From positions 1,736,001-1,800,000 of the forward strand of contig OZ245814.1 in assembly GCA_965228415.1 (NCBI GenBank): a stretch of 64,000 nt of DNA, given 5' to 3'. The position numbers were made by a program, and so were the translations under genes. The stretch comes from Agaribacillus sp965228415. GTDB lineage: Bacteria; Bacteroidota; Bacteroidia; Cytophagales; Cyclobacteriaceae. Below are positions 53,769-62,650 of the stretch, in pieces (within the stretch, counting starts at the first letter, position 1; each line of letters begins with the position of its first letter). The notes under the pieces were generated by a model that saw only the letters and a program-made list of their open reading frames with translations, ran no database searches and was not told where the DNA came from.

Positions 53769-54677
53769 ATGAAGGATTTTGTAAGTGATGTATTAAGTAA
53801 GATCAATATTGATAGTGCCGTTTATTTTAAATACAGTTTTTATGCGCCGTGGGGAATGGGTATTCCAAAGGGCAACAAAGCGCAATTTCATATGGTGGTC
53901 AAGGGTCGTTGCTGGCTGCTGAGACCGGATAAAAATCCACTGCCATTATCACAGGGCGATGTGATTGTCTTTCCCCATGGTGGCGCACATGAGCTGAAAA
54001 GTGATTTTGAGGTAGAAAGTATGCCCGGTGGCGAGGTTGTTAACTGCATTGCCAATGGCGAGGAACCTTTCAAGGGAAACGAAGATAATTGTACCTTGAT
54101 ATGCGGGCACTTTGCACTGGATAATGACATCCGTCATCCGATCATTCAGAACTTGCCCGATTGCCTGATTATTAACGGAGAAAGTTATGGAAGATTTGAT
54201 TTATTAAGAAATATCGCCGAAAATCTAATTGAAGAATTAAATGAGCAAAAACCCGGTTATAATTTGGTTACGCTTAGATTAGCAGATATCCTGCTAATCT
54301 CTATTATCAGGCACTATTATCTGAAAAATGATCGGCACATAAATCTTTTAAAGGATCCGATTATCTACGAAGCCCTGAATATAATGCACGCGAACCTGGC
54401 GGTGAACTGGAATATTGAAAAAATCATTAAGGAACTGGGCATATCAAGAACGCTATTTATTGAAAAATTCAAAAAGACCATGGGAGAAACGCCCATCAAA
54501 TACTTAAGCCGCTGGAAACTTAATGAAGCCAGATCACACCTGAAATCCTCCTCCGAGCCTATCCATCAAATCGGATATGCGGTTGGCTACCAGTCAGAAG
54601 CTGCCTTCATCAGGGCTTTTAAAAAAGAATTTGCAATTTCTCCCCATAAATTCCGGTTAATGATTGCCGGTCAGTAG
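53769..54677 (+). CDS. AraC-family transcriptional regulator with cupin N-terminus
   Basis: 302 residues. The N-terminal cupin (AraC_binding_2/Cupin_6-like, about 1-175) has FHMVVKGRCWLLRPDKNPL and LSQGDVIVFPHGGAHELKS. The C-terminal HTH_18 domain (about 205-300) has WNIEKIIKELGISRTLFIEK and the second motif PIHQIGYAVGYQSEAAFIRA, then FKKEFAISPHKFRLM. It is a one-component regulator, likely sensing a small molecule. It stands divergent from the YHS gene, 131 bases away, which it may control. Confidence 0.93.
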   Translation: MKDFVSDVLSKINIDSAVYFKYSFYAPWGMGIPKGNKAQFHMVVKGRCWLLRPDKNPLPLSQGDVIVFPHGGAHELKSDFEVESMPGGEVVNCIANGEEPFKGNEDNCTLICGHFALDNDIRHPIIQNLPDCLIINGESYGRFDLLRNIAENLIEELNEQKPGYNLVTLRLADILLISIIRHYYLKNDRHINLLKDPIIYEALNIMHANLAVNWNIEKIIKELGISRTLFIEKFKKTMGETPIKYLSRWKLNEARSHLKSSSEPIHQIGYAVGYQSEAAFIRAFKKEFAISPHKFRLMIAGQ

Positions 54678-54846
54678 CATCTTCTATAACACTGCTGATA
54701 TTAATAAATGTCCCAATTTTCAAGTTAGTCTATTGTTGAAAGCATGAAACCAATTTTATAGCTGGCCGGTGATGAATTATAACGCTGTGTTGTATTACTC
54801 AGGAGTACGCCTTTTCAAAGCAGCTCACCTTGTCAGAACATACGGC

Positions 54847-54878
54847 AAAAAAAAAAGCCTTAATAAAAATTAAGACTT
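54847..54878 (-). terminator. Rho-independent terminator of the cold-shock gene
   Basis: On the minus strand a 10-bp stem AAGTCTTAAT / ATTAAGGCTT (one G-T pair) with loop TTTT runs directly into a long T-tract. It starts about 30 bases after the cold-shock stop codon. Confidence 0.93.
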
Positions 54879-54907
54879 AAAACTTCCAATGTATGTATAT
54901 AATTAAA

Positions 54908-55099
54908 CTATGACAGTTTAACATTTACTGCATTTAGACCTTTTTTTCCTTCCTGTAAATCAAAGGTTACTTTGTCATTTTCTCTGATTTCATCGACAAG
55001 ACCAGTTACATGAACAAAATATTCTTTGTCGGAGTCTTGATCTTTAATGAATCCGAAACCTTTGGAATCATTAAAAAATTTTACTGTTCCAGTATACAT
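54908..55099 (-). CDS. Cold-shock protein (CspA family)
   Basis: 63-residue single cold-shock domain that binds single-stranded RNA and DNA. RNP1 reads KGFGFIKD and RNP2 reads YFVHVTGL, with the usual VKFFNDSKGFGF start. It ends with a short SV-type strand (GLNAVNVKLS). A strong terminator follows. The upstream 160 bases contain a T-rich leader that may fold, as in CspA mRNAs that sense temperature, but no specific structure is visible. Length is normal. Confidence 0.97.
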   Translation of the reverse strand: MYTGTVKFFNDSKGFGFIKDQDSDKEYFVHVTGLVDEIRENDKVTFDLQEGKKGLNAVNVKLS

Positions 55100-55414
55100 A
55101 ATAATTAGTTATTTTTTTAAGAGCCAGAAACGAAAATCCTTTTTGCCCCAAACCTGAGTCAAAACCAATTCACGGTACTACCCTCATTTATTGTTAATAA
55201 TACAAATGTAATTTAAAAAATAAGAAATGGGTAATTATCCATAAAATAATCCAATAAATCCGGAAAATCATTGATCAATTTCTTTAAAAACCCCAATTTG
55301 ACCAATGGAATCCATCAAATTACTGATTACCGACGTTGTGGAGCTTATCATCTGTTGACCGAATATCCATGGTAGAACGGTAGGCATATCCCGGGTTAAG
55401 CGGGGATTTCAACC
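55100..55414. other. Gap upstream of the cold-shock gene
   Basis: About 315 non-coding bases, AT-rich. It should hold the cold-shock promoter and a leader of up to about 150 bases. No other gene is supported. Confidence 0.4.
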
Positions 55415-56203
55415 TCAGGTAATGGCAATTTCTCCCACCAAATAGGTTACTGCTTTCCCGGATATCTTTACCCGATCTCCCAGAAACTCACACCACAAAT
55501 CACCGCCTCTTTGGGAAATCTGCTTTGCTGTCAGCTGGCTTTTACCCAGTTTCTTACTCCATACAGGTGTAAGCGTGGTATGCGCCGATCCGGTAACAGG
55601 ATCTTCACTTATGCCTACCTGCGGAGCAAAAAACCTGGAAACAAAATCTACCTGATCACCAGGTGACGATACAATTACACCTCTCCCGTCGACCTTACTC
55701 AGCAAATTGAAGTCAGGCGATAAATTTTCAACCTCTCGCTGCGAGGAAAATGTGAGTAAATAGTCCGTCTTTCCCTTAAAAGCCTCCAGGGGCACACTTC
55801 CCAAAGCGTGTACAATGTTTTCAGGTGGCGCCACCGGTGTATAGTCGTCGGTGGGAAAATCCATTGTCAAAAGTTCATCGGTTTTGCTTACTTTCAATGT
55901 GCCACTTCGCGTAGAATAGAATTCAATAGTGTCCCTGTCATATTGGAAGTGTTCAAACAATACGTATGCCGCCGCCAATGTAGCATGGCCGCATAAATCT
56001 ACTTCTACCAATGGAGTAAACCATCTAATGCCAAAGACTCCTTCCTCCTCAACGACAAATGCGGTCTCAGCCAGGTTATTTTCAAGCGCAATTTTTTGCA
56101 TAATATCTTCACTTAACCAAGCCGCCAGAATGCATACACCGGCCGGGTTTCCTCCAAAAACGCGGTCCGTAAAAGCATCAATCTGATAGAGTTTTAATTT
56201 CAT
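55415..56203 (-). CDS. PhzF-family isomerase
   Basis: 262 residues from the ATG at 56203 (an in-frame ATG at 56224 is less likely). The diaminopimelate-epimerase-like fold is clear: YQIDAFTDRVFGGNPAGVC, the catalytic Glu in NNLAETAFVV, EVDLCGHATLAAAYVLF and the C-terminal ISEDPVTGSAHTTLTPVW. PhzF enzymes catalyse a ring isomerisation in phenazine synthesis, but most homologues outside phenazine clusters have unknown substrates. It is the third gene of an operon with DUF1801 and VOC genes. Confidence 0.93.
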   Translation of the reverse strand: MKLKLYQIDAFTDRVFGGNPAGVCILAAWLSEDIMQKIALENNLAETAFVVEEEGVFGIRWFTPLVEVDLCGHATLAAAYVLFEHFQYDRDTIEFYSTRSGTLKVSKTDELLTMDFPTDDYTPVAPPENIVHALGSVPLEAFKGKTDYLLTFSSQREVENLSPDFNLLSKVDGRGVIVSSPGDQVDFVSRFFAPQVGISEDPVTGSAHTTLTPVWSKKLGKSQLTAKQISQRGGDLWCEFLGDRVKISGKAVTYLVGEIAIT

Positions 56204-56224
56204 AATATTCTTAAGGCTTTTCAA

Positions 56225-56758
56225 TTATTTGGGGCCGATTAATTCAACAAAGATCCCATCCGGATCCTGAACAAGCACAAACATGTTACCATCAGGCAAA
56301 GATAGTGGTGTTTCACCGAGCAGTTTAATGTCGTGTTTCTTCAACCTTTCCAATACCGGAGCCAAAGACTTAACATATATCGTGATATACTGAACACCGG
56401 TATCGTCATGTATATAGGATTGCTTGGGGTGATTGGCATCCTGGTTAAAACTCATTAGCTTCCACTGCGTCGCTGATTCGCGATCTTCCAGTTGTAAAAC
56501 CGACACTTCGACAGCCTTGGTATCCGTGAGGCCTAACCGTTTTCCAAAATCCTTGTCAATACTAAAGCCACCTGTCTTTTTCATACCAATGATCTCGGTA
56601 TAAAACCTTACAGAAGCTTCCAGGTTTTTAACAACAACACCTATCTGGATCGTAGGTGAGGAAAATTCTGTGCTTTTATATTTAGTGAGGCCAAAGGCTG
56701 ACAAAATCAAAACAGCTAACAGAAGTCCGGCGGGAAGGTATTTTTCAGCTACTTTCAT
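56225..56758 (-). CDS. VOC-superfamily (glyoxalase-like) protein with N-terminal anchor
   Basis: 177 residues. The first 25 form a signal or anchor helix (LPAGLLLAVLILSAFGLTKY), unusual for this mostly cytoplasmic family. The VOC fold follows: IGVVVKNLEASVRFYTEIIG, VEVSVLQLEDRESAT, VQYITIYVKSLAPVLERLK and NMFVLVQDPDGIFVELIG. The metal-site residues (Glu/His positions) are only partly kept. It lies 21 bases before the PhzF gene and 24 bases after the DUF1801 gene, in one operon. The substrate is unknown. Confidence 0.88.
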   Translation of the reverse strand: MKVAEKYLPAGLLLAVLILSAFGLTKYKSTEFSSPTIQIGVVVKNLEASVRFYTEIIGMKKTGGFSIDKDFGKRLGLTDTKAVEVSVLQLEDRESATQWKLMSFNQDANHPKQSYIHDDTGVQYITIYVKSLAPVLERLKKHDIKLLGETPLSLPDGNMFVLVQDPDGIFVELIGPK

Positions 56759-56782
56759 AAAATAATTGGTTAAATTAAATAT

Positions 56783-57241
56783 TTAGAATAACAAACCATT
56801 GTTATGGTATTTTCGTTCTTGTGCGTCGGGATATTTACGGATTGTTCTTTCGACAGACCTGGTTATCATTTCTCTGAGGATATTCCTATCGACATCTTCC
56901 AACCTTTTAATATAGAGGCAAGCCTTGCCAGTTTTATATTTACCTAGTCTGGCCAATAATTTGTCATCGTCGTCAAGCCCCGACATGAGGTACAATGTCA
57001 GGCTTTGCTTTCTGGGGGATAGCCCTGTTAAAAACCAGTCTCCCTCCCTGTCACTGGCATATTTGTAATGATATTTACCAAAGCCTATAATACTACCGCC
57101 CCACATTTTCGGTTCCCTGCTTGTTATTTCTTTCATGACTTGCATGACTTCCAGGCAGTCTTGCCGCTTCTCTTCATCCGCTATCGTATGGATAAAATCA
57201 ATGACCCCGGAATCATTTTCTCTGGTTTTCAATTCGCTCAT
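56783..57241 (-). CDS. DUF1801-domain protein
   Basis: 152 residues from the ATG at 57241 (an in-frame start at 57262 exists). DUF1801 hallmarks: MWGGSIIGFGKYHYKY near residue 50 and FLTGLSPRKQSLTLYL, then KTGKACLYIKRLEDVD. The fold is YdhG-like and cytoplasmic; biochemical role is unknown. It begins the DUF1801-VOC-PhzF operon. Confidence 0.92.
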   Translation of the reverse strand: MSELKTRENDSGVIDFIHTIADEEKRQDCLEVMQVMKEITSREPKMWGGSIIGFGKYHYKYASDREGDWFLTGLSPRKQSLTLYLMSGLDDDDKLLARLGKYKTGKACLYIKRLEDVDRNILREMITRSVERTIRKYPDAQERKYHNNGLLF

Positions 57242-57372
57242 CGCATTCGCATTTTGTAGCAATCCGTTAATTTAGCCAATAATACAGCAAGTCCGCGATA
57301 AAAATACAAGGAAATCGCAGAAAGACCAATCCTATTCCAGCTTACGTCAACGGCAAACCGTGGCAGCCAAAA

Positions 57373-58128
57373 TTACTCTGAGGACAATCCGGCAAAAGGA
57401 TCTTCCACAATACCCAGATCTGCCAGGCTATATCCGGTGTTGACATTATCCATAGCAATGTGTAATACGGGCAGTCGATGAAGTGTGGGCAACTTAACGC
57501 CTGTGGTAGTTTGCCGCCAGTTTTCCCAGGTGGCTTCCAAACCGCCAACAGGAATAATCGACACCCACATTTTATAACTTTTCGGAAGGCCACCATCATC
57601 CAAAATCCAGAGATAGGAGTCACCGGGTGTTACACCGCCGCTTTGAAAGGTTACCAAAAGTGCTTTTTGCCCATCGGCCAATGCTACCACCCGGCGCGTT
57701 ACCCCCTGGTCAAAGACCTTGGTAGGGGCAATTAACCAAAACGAATCATTGATAAAAAATTGCCATGCTTTCTCCAACAGCAGTTTTTGTCTCCCGGCGG
57801 ATGGTTCCAGCCCTCCTATGAACACCTTCCCGTCAGATAAATTGCGAAGGTTTAATAAAACCTCAATATCATCCCAGCGGACCTTTACTAACTTTCTTTT
57901 TTTATGCCAAATGAAATGATGCGCCTGACGGAAAGTCCATTGTATGACATTGGTTTCTTCCCAGGCTTCAAAATTAATGGCCTCGAGCATTTTATGAGCC
58001 AATTGATCGGCCTCTTTGCCCTGGTGGCCCTGCGGCAAGGGTTCATCATAATAAAAATACGCACCGGCCAGCAATAATATCGAAACGCCCACCAGCGTTC
58101 CGAATAATTTAAATAATGTTTTTAACAT
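57373..58128 (-). CDS. Exported/anchored hypothetical protein
   Basis: 251 residues from the ATG at 58128 (frame open to 58161). One N-terminal helix (about 4-24, FGTLVGVSILLLAGAYFYY) anchors or exports it. The rest is beta-rich with WTFRQAHHFIWHKKRKLVKV, PGDSYLWILDDGGLPKSYKM and GGLEATWENWRQ, a pattern seen in LolA-like half-barrels but not enough for a family call. It starts 35 bases after the methyltransferase stop codon and is in the same operon. I do not assign a function. Confidence 0.78.
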   Translation of the reverse strand: MLKTLFKLFGTLVGVSILLLAGAYFYYDEPLPQGHQGKEADQLAHKMLEAINFEAWEETNVIQWTFRQAHHFIWHKKRKLVKVRWDDIEVLLNLRNLSDGKVFIGGLEPSAGRQKLLLEKAWQFFINDSFWLIAPTKVFDQGVTRRVVALADGQKALLVTFQSGGVTPGDSYLWILDDGGLPKSYKMWVSIIPVGGLEATWENWRQTTTGVKLPTLHRLPVLHIAMDNVNTGYSLADLGIVEDPFAGLSSE

Positions 58129-58163
58129 AAGCGACTTGTTAAATAACTCATGCCTAGGCAAGC

Positions 58164-59801
58164 TTATAAATATTCCTTTGACTTTAAAATATTGATACTT
58201 ACTGTAGCCAGATCTGAATTTGGAAACTTGTACTGGTGTTGTGTATCCGGGAATAATCCGGCTTCAGCCGCTGCTTCCAAAAAGCAATCCAGCTCCAAAA
58301 TATACTGATCCGAAAAACCGTGGGTGGCATCATAAGCGGTAGCAGGGGTATTCCCCAGATTTTTGGCTACTAACTCTGAGGGAATCGTATGTAACTCGAT
58401 CACCAGCAGGCCATATTGCCTTACATAGGGCATCCAGTTTTTGAAATGATTAATTAAGTTTTCTTCTACGGCGTTATTTGACAGTTTTTCTCCTCTGAAA
58501 GCAAATGCGCCTGTGGATTTGCTCTGTCGCTGGTCGTCAACTTTTTCCGGAGGATGATAGATCCTGTTATGGTCCAGGAATGATCGCACATGGAGCAGGT
58601 CTTCCAGGTTTAGCTCATATTTACTTTTAATGTTATCTGCCAGCATATCAGGTTCACCTATATCACCCCAAACCACCTTGGCCCAGATATCAGCCTGGTT
58701 TAGCGTGTTTCTGGTAGCTGAAAGCGCCGCTTCGTTATAATCGGCGCCTATAATGAAGAGTGGATATTCGTCCAGTAATTTTCCCCGCAGTGTCCGGCGG
58801 TAGATGACCTCAAAAATATGTACAAGCAACGTTCCATCGCCGCAACCCATATCAATAAATCCCTTGGGTTGTTCGTGAATTGGTTTGTTAAATATATCTA
58901 AAATGATCTCATCAACTCTTGTAAAATATCCGCTATGGGCAGCACCACTACCCCATACGTTCATTCTTCTGTTGACATGAATTTCCGGTGTGTTGGCTGG
59001 TTTATCCCAAAGTATACCCGGATTGCCAAAGAGCAAATCGTTTAATCGCATGAAGGTGGGCAAATAAGAAACAGTAACCCCATAGGCTCCCGCCCTTTTG
59101 GCAAAAAATACACCTTCCGGGGTAAAATTAAAAGTATTGCCATTCCTGGTAAACCATCCTAACGATTCAAAGAATTTAATAATTTCTCTGAATTCATTAT
59201 GGTGTTCGGTAAACTCTTCGACCTCGAACGGCGCCACGGTAAAGTATTTATTGAATAATCCACTGATCCCCAAACTTACAATCAGCGGTCCGGCAATAGC
59301 CCCCTCCAGGTGTAGCGCTATTTGCTGCTGAATCTCCTGCTCCTCCGGGGTTGAAGCTTCCCGGATTTCAAATTTACAGGAACACTGCTGAAACAAGGTC
59401 TTAAGCTTCATAAACGTGCCTGCCGGAAAACCGTGAATGATGTAATCTTCCATTTTAATGGCCTCCGGTATGAACGCGGTTACGGCTTCATACAAAGGCA
59501 GGTAGGGAATAGCCAGTTTACCGGAAGGCGTCAGGGAGTACCTGATGTCCTTATCCCCTGCTATGGATTCCCGGCTCATCCACCCCTGAGAGCACATGAT
59601 CCTCAAGGCTACATTTAAGTAGCCTTCGTTGGCTTTAAATGCTGCTGCTAAATCCTTAATGGGATGAGGTTTTAAATCGGCGAGTTTCTCAAATATCCCA
59701 TGCCTGTAAAGTGTGAATGCGGTGGGCACACATACAATGCCGTCCAAATACCTGAATATTCTGGCTCTTAATTGCTTTTTTGCATCTTTGGTTAAAGTCA
59801 T
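58164..59801 (-). CDS. Class I SAM-dependent methyltransferase with two winged-helix modules
   Basis: 545 residues, cytoplasmic. Residues about 20-95 look like a winged helix (YRHGIFEKLADLKPHPIKDL, RYSLTPSGKLAIPYLPLYEA), and about 165-265 repeat the same pattern (GISGLFNKYFTVAPFEVEEF, FNFTPEGVFFAKRAGAYG). The Rossmann methyltransferase domain follows with motif I GFIDMGCGDGTLLVHIFEV and LFIIGADYNEAALSATRNTL. The double-helix N-terminus recalls dimerisation domains of O-methyltransferases. Small-molecule (lipid, polyketide or quinone) methylation is likely. The next gene starts 35 bases after its stop codon. Confidence 0.88.
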   Translation of the reverse strand: MTLTKDAKKQLRARIFRYLDGIVCVPTAFTLYRHGIFEKLADLKPHPIKDLAAAFKANEGYLNVALRIMCSQGWMSRESIAGDKDIRYSLTPSGKLAIPYLPLYEAVTAFIPEAIKMEDYIIHGFPAGTFMKLKTLFQQCSCKFEIREASTPEEQEIQQQIALHLEGAIAGPLIVSLGISGLFNKYFTVAPFEVEEFTEHHNEFREIIKFFESLGWFTRNGNTFNFTPEGVFFAKRAGAYGVTVSYLPTFMRLNDLLFGNPGILWDKPANTPEIHVNRRMNVWGSGAAHSGYFTRVDEIILDIFNKPIHEQPKGFIDMGCGDGTLLVHIFEVIYRRTLRGKLLDEYPLFIIGADYNEAALSATRNTLNQADIWAKVVWGDIGEPDMLADNIKSKYELNLEDLLHVRSFLDHNRIYHPPEKVDDQRQSKSTGAFAFRGEKLSNNAVEENLINHFKNWMPYVRQYGLLVIELHTIPSELVAKNLGNTPATAYDATHGFSDQYILELDCFLEAAAEAGLFPDTQHQYKFPNSDLATVSINILKSKEYL

Positions 59802-60040
59802 TTAATTAGTCTCTTGCATTTGGTTGTTAGCTGATTAAAATAATGTTTAGTAAAAATAGGATTTTTGAGGATTAGTTTTTAGTCCCGGGCTCCCGGGTTT
59901 GGATTTTTGGTTTAAGCGTGCCGGTATTGCCCCTTTCAGATAAATAAAAAACACAAAAATTCTTTCATCAAATCACAATCATTGCTTTCCTTTACATCCC
60001 AAATAAGTAGCGTCTATTGATTTCATCTCCACACCAAAGT

Positions 60041-60895
60041 ATGGAAACATTAAGAGTAGGGGGCGTACCAGAACATTTTAATATGCCCTGGCAGCTTTTG
60101 TTGCAATCTCCGAAATTGGCAAGAAAAGGTATTAAAGCTTCCTGGCAGGATTTTAAGAGTGGTACGGGCGCCATGATTAAAGCTTTGAACGAAAATGAAC
60201 TCGACATTGCGATGTTGTTAACCGAGGGGGCCGTGAAAGGCATCGACAATGGGGGACGCTATAAAATTGTTAGCTTTTATGTCGATTCTCCCTTAATCTG
60301 GGGAATTCATATTCCCGCCAAGGCTCCCTACCAGCATATGGAGGAGGTAAAAGGGAAAACGTACGCTATCAGCAATTATGGCTCCGGCTCTCATCTGATG
60401 TCATTTGTAGATGCCCAAATCAGGGGTTGGCGTACTGAGGATCTCAAATTTAATACTGTAAGCACCCTGGAGGGAGCCAGGAAAGCGTTCAGAGACAACC
60501 AGGCTGAAATCTTTTACTGGGAGAAATTCACAACCAAAAAATATGTCGATAGCGGAGAATTCAGGCGGATCGCCGAATGCCCCACACCCTATGCCTGTTT
60601 TGTGATATGCGTTACTGAAAAGGCTTTAAAGAACAAAGAAGCAGCTGTATATGCCACTATTAAGGAGGTCTTCAAAGCCGGCAAGAAATTATACAAAAAT
60701 CCGGAACGTACAGCAATCATCGCGGATCATTATCAACTGAAAGAAAAAGATGTGGAAGACTGGCTTTCGTCGACCAGATGGACTACCAAATTTAACCTGA
60801 ACAAAAAAAGCCTGAAAAAAGCTATCAAGACGTTGGCCAGCTTAAATTTGATTCAGCCAGATCTGAAATACAAACGGTTAATCTGGAAAAAATAA
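60041..60895 (+). CDS. Cytoplasmic periplasmic-binding-protein-like protein (Ca3427/NMT1-like)
   Basis: 284 residues from the ATG at 60041; an upstream TTG at 60017 is unlikely. The fold of a type II substrate-binding protein is clear (LRVGGVPEHFNMPWQLLL, ALNENELDIAMLLTEGAVKG, KGKTYAISNYGSGSHLMSFV). It has no signal peptide or lipobox, so it stays in the cytoplasm. From memory, the pattern matches the Ca3427-like group, found in fungi and Bacteroidota, related to SsuA/NMT1/THI5 proteins. It has no adjacent transporter genes. It may bind or make a pyrimidine- or sulfonate-like compound. Confidence 0.85.
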   Translation: METLRVGGVPEHFNMPWQLLLQSPKLARKGIKASWQDFKSGTGAMIKALNENELDIAMLLTEGAVKGIDNGGRYKIVSFYVDSPLIWGIHIPAKAPYQHMEEVKGKTYAISNYGSGSHLMSFVDAQIRGWRTEDLKFNTVSTLEGARKAFRDNQAEIFYWEKFTTKKYVDSGEFRRIAECPTPYACFVICVTEKALKNKEAAVYATIKEVFKAGKKLYKNPERTAIIADHYQLKEKDVEDWLSSTRWTTKFNLNKKSLKKAIKTLASLNLIQPDLKYKRLIWKK

Positions 60896-61256
60896 ATAAT
60901 TTATTAGCCAGAACTTAACCTTAAATTAACTTGCAAAACCCCCTAAAATCCATATATTTACCAAGCAATCACCTACACTTGTTTATTTGTCTTCCAGCGC
61001 TTAACCGGATTGAATTTGGAAAATAAGACTATTGGCAAGTATGGTCAAAACACAGTTTTATCGGTTGTATTTAAGGTGGTACAAGCCGGCAAACGGTCAT
61101 AGCCAATAATGTCTTATTGATGTAACTTTCGTGATGGAAGTCAAAGGATGATATTCTTACAACAGGCATTGCAATCAGACCGGCCGGTGGAAGGATAGGT
61201 ACAACCCTATAAAACCAATTAAAAAATTATTATTTAACAATAAAAAAACTGTTAAG
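60896..61256. other. Gap between the binding protein and SnoaL-like genes
   Basis: About 360 non-coding bases. I see no hairpin with T-run and no coding frame. The promoter of the SnoaL-like gene should be here. The word TTGGCAAG near 61032 resembles half of a sigma-54 site, but the -12 part does not fit. Confidence 0.4.
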
Positions 61257-61637
61257 ATGAATTATTTAGAAAAAGCACAGGATCTATCCATGAAAATAGG
61301 TACAGGTCAAATCATGGATGCTTTTGAGCAGTATTACGCCGAAAACTGTAAGATCATAGAAGCGGACGGTACCATAAGAAACGGAAAGGATGAACAACGT
61401 GAAGCTATTAAACAGTGGCAGACACAAATGGTAAAGGAAGTGCATGATGGCGGTGTAAATTCCATCACAAGCAACGAGGATTCGGGACAAACGTGCATCG
61501 AGAGTTGGATGGACATAACATTCCAGGATGGAAACCGTCGGAAATTTGAAGAAGTAGCTGTGCAAAACTGGGTTGATGGGCAGATTGTACAGGAAAGATT
61601 TTATTATAACCCCGGCCCTGAGGCACAGCAGGGATAA
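61257..61637 (+). CDS. SnoaL-like / NTF2-like protein
   Basis: 126 residues, cytoplasmic. The cone fold is indicated by YLEKAQDLSMKIGTGQIMDA, FEQYYAENCKIIEADGTIRN, ESWMDITFQDGNRRKFEEVA and a final GQIVQERFYYNPG. SnoaL-like proteins include small-molecule isomerases and many binders of unknown ligand. The gene is followed by a clear terminator, so it is monocistronic. No catalytic residue can be identified with confidence. Confidence 0.9.
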   Translation: MNYLEKAQDLSMKIGTGQIMDAFEQYYAENCKIIEADGTIRNGKDEQREAIKQWQTQMVKEVHDGGVNSITSNEDSGQTCIESWMDITFQDGNRRKFEEVAVQNWVDGQIVQERFYYNPGPEAQQG

Positions 61638-61736
61638 GAAGAAATATCAGGTGGCACCGGCTTCAACGCAGGATAAGCTTACATTGACCAAAGCATTGGT
61701 AACACTTGACTAAGAATTAAAATTTTGGTGTCGTAC

Positions 61737-61768
61737 AGGAGAATGTCGATAAGATGTTCTCCTTTTTT
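61737..61768 (+). terminator. Rho-independent terminator downstream of the SnoaL-like gene
   Basis: AGGAGAA (61737-61743) pairs with TTCTCCT (61757-61763), followed by a T-run to 61768. It lies 100 bases after the stop codon. Confidence 0.8.
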
Positions 61769-61932
61769 GTTGCTTTTGCAAAAAGCATCACCCAACCTGC
61801 TCTCCGAATAGATAACGTCACCGTTACCTGACCACTGCTATTTAGATCACTTGTTTTTAACGCGCAAAATTCAGGAGAAAACCAAAAGTAATCCACTCAT
61901 AGGAAGGACGTAAAAAGACTTATAGGCATTGT

Positions 61933-62565
61933 CTAAGGCTTGTTGGCTAATTCCTCAAAATATGCCTGGTATTCTTTCCTTGCAGCAGCAGTAAGATAAG
62001 GTTCCAGCCGGCCACAACACAACTGCATATAATGGAGCATTTTCTTTTTCATGCTACTTTTAGCGTTGATCTCGGCATCAACCATCCAGGCATTGTTAAG
62101 TATCATCCCCACATCAACCAACCTCTGGTATTGCTCGTCGGTCAGTCCAGGAACCAGTACACCCTTTTTGGCGTAAAGTGCCATAAATTCCCTGGCAAAT
62201 GCCTTCTCCTGGCGGTATCGCTCTGAAAATGACTTTTTTATGCCGCGGAAATGGGTTAAAATTTCAAACAGGTTTAAATAAAAAAACCGATATTCATTTT
62301 GTATTAAAAAAATTAGTCGGTGTGTCTCCAAAAAAAACGTGACGCTGGCCTGGTTATACGGGATAGAAGCAACCACATCATGGATCTTATCAGACATCCT
62401 GTGGTACAACTCACTTACAACCAGTTCTTTGTCAGGAAAATGATAGGAAAAATTACCTGGACTTATGTTTAAGTCCTCACATATATCGCGAACCGATACT
62501 TTCAATACACCCCGGCTGTTAAACAATTTTAAAGCAGCCGTCAATATTCTTTCCCTGTTATTCAT
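61933..62565 (-). CDS. TetR/AcrR-family transcriptional repressor
   Basis: 210 residues. The N-terminal helix-turn-helix is standard (ERILTAALKLFNSRGVLKVS, RDICEDLNISPGNFSYHFPD). The C-terminal ligand domain (about 60-205) is helical and not close to a known drug-pump repressor. It is divergent from the small membrane protein gene, with an 85-base gap holding two palindromic operators. It most likely represses itself and that gene until a ligand binds. Confidence 0.94.
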   Translation of the reverse strand: MNNRERILTAALKLFNSRGVLKVSVRDICEDLNISPGNFSYHFPDKELVVSELYHRMSDKIHDVVASIPYNQASVTFFLETHRLIFLIQNEYRFFYLNLFEILTHFRGIKKSFSERYRQEKAFAREFMALYAKKGVLVPGLTDEQYQRLVDVGMILNNAWMVDAEINAKSSMKKKMLHYMQLCCGRLEPYLTAAARKEYQAYFEELANKP

Positions 62566-62583
62566 AAAGTAAAAATAAAGTTT

Positions 62584-62629
62584 TTAGTACTATTGTACAA
62601 ATTGAAAATAATTAGTATAATTGTACTAA
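62584..62629. promoter_or_regulatory. Two TetR operators between divergent genes
   Basis: Site 1 TTAGTACTATTGTACAA (62584-62600) and site 2 TTAGTATAATTGTACTAA (62612-62629) share the half-sites TTAGTA and TGTAC. Site 2 is an almost perfect palindrome. The centres are about 28 bases apart. They cover the promoter zone of both the TetR gene and the membrane-protein gene. Confidence 0.8.
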
Positions 62630-62650
62630 AATCAATCTAATCCTCTTGAA

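Noticed and set aside
61025..61050. TTGGCAAG word upstream of the SnoaL-like gene as a sigma-54 promoter
   Set aside because: The -12 half is not at the required spacing.
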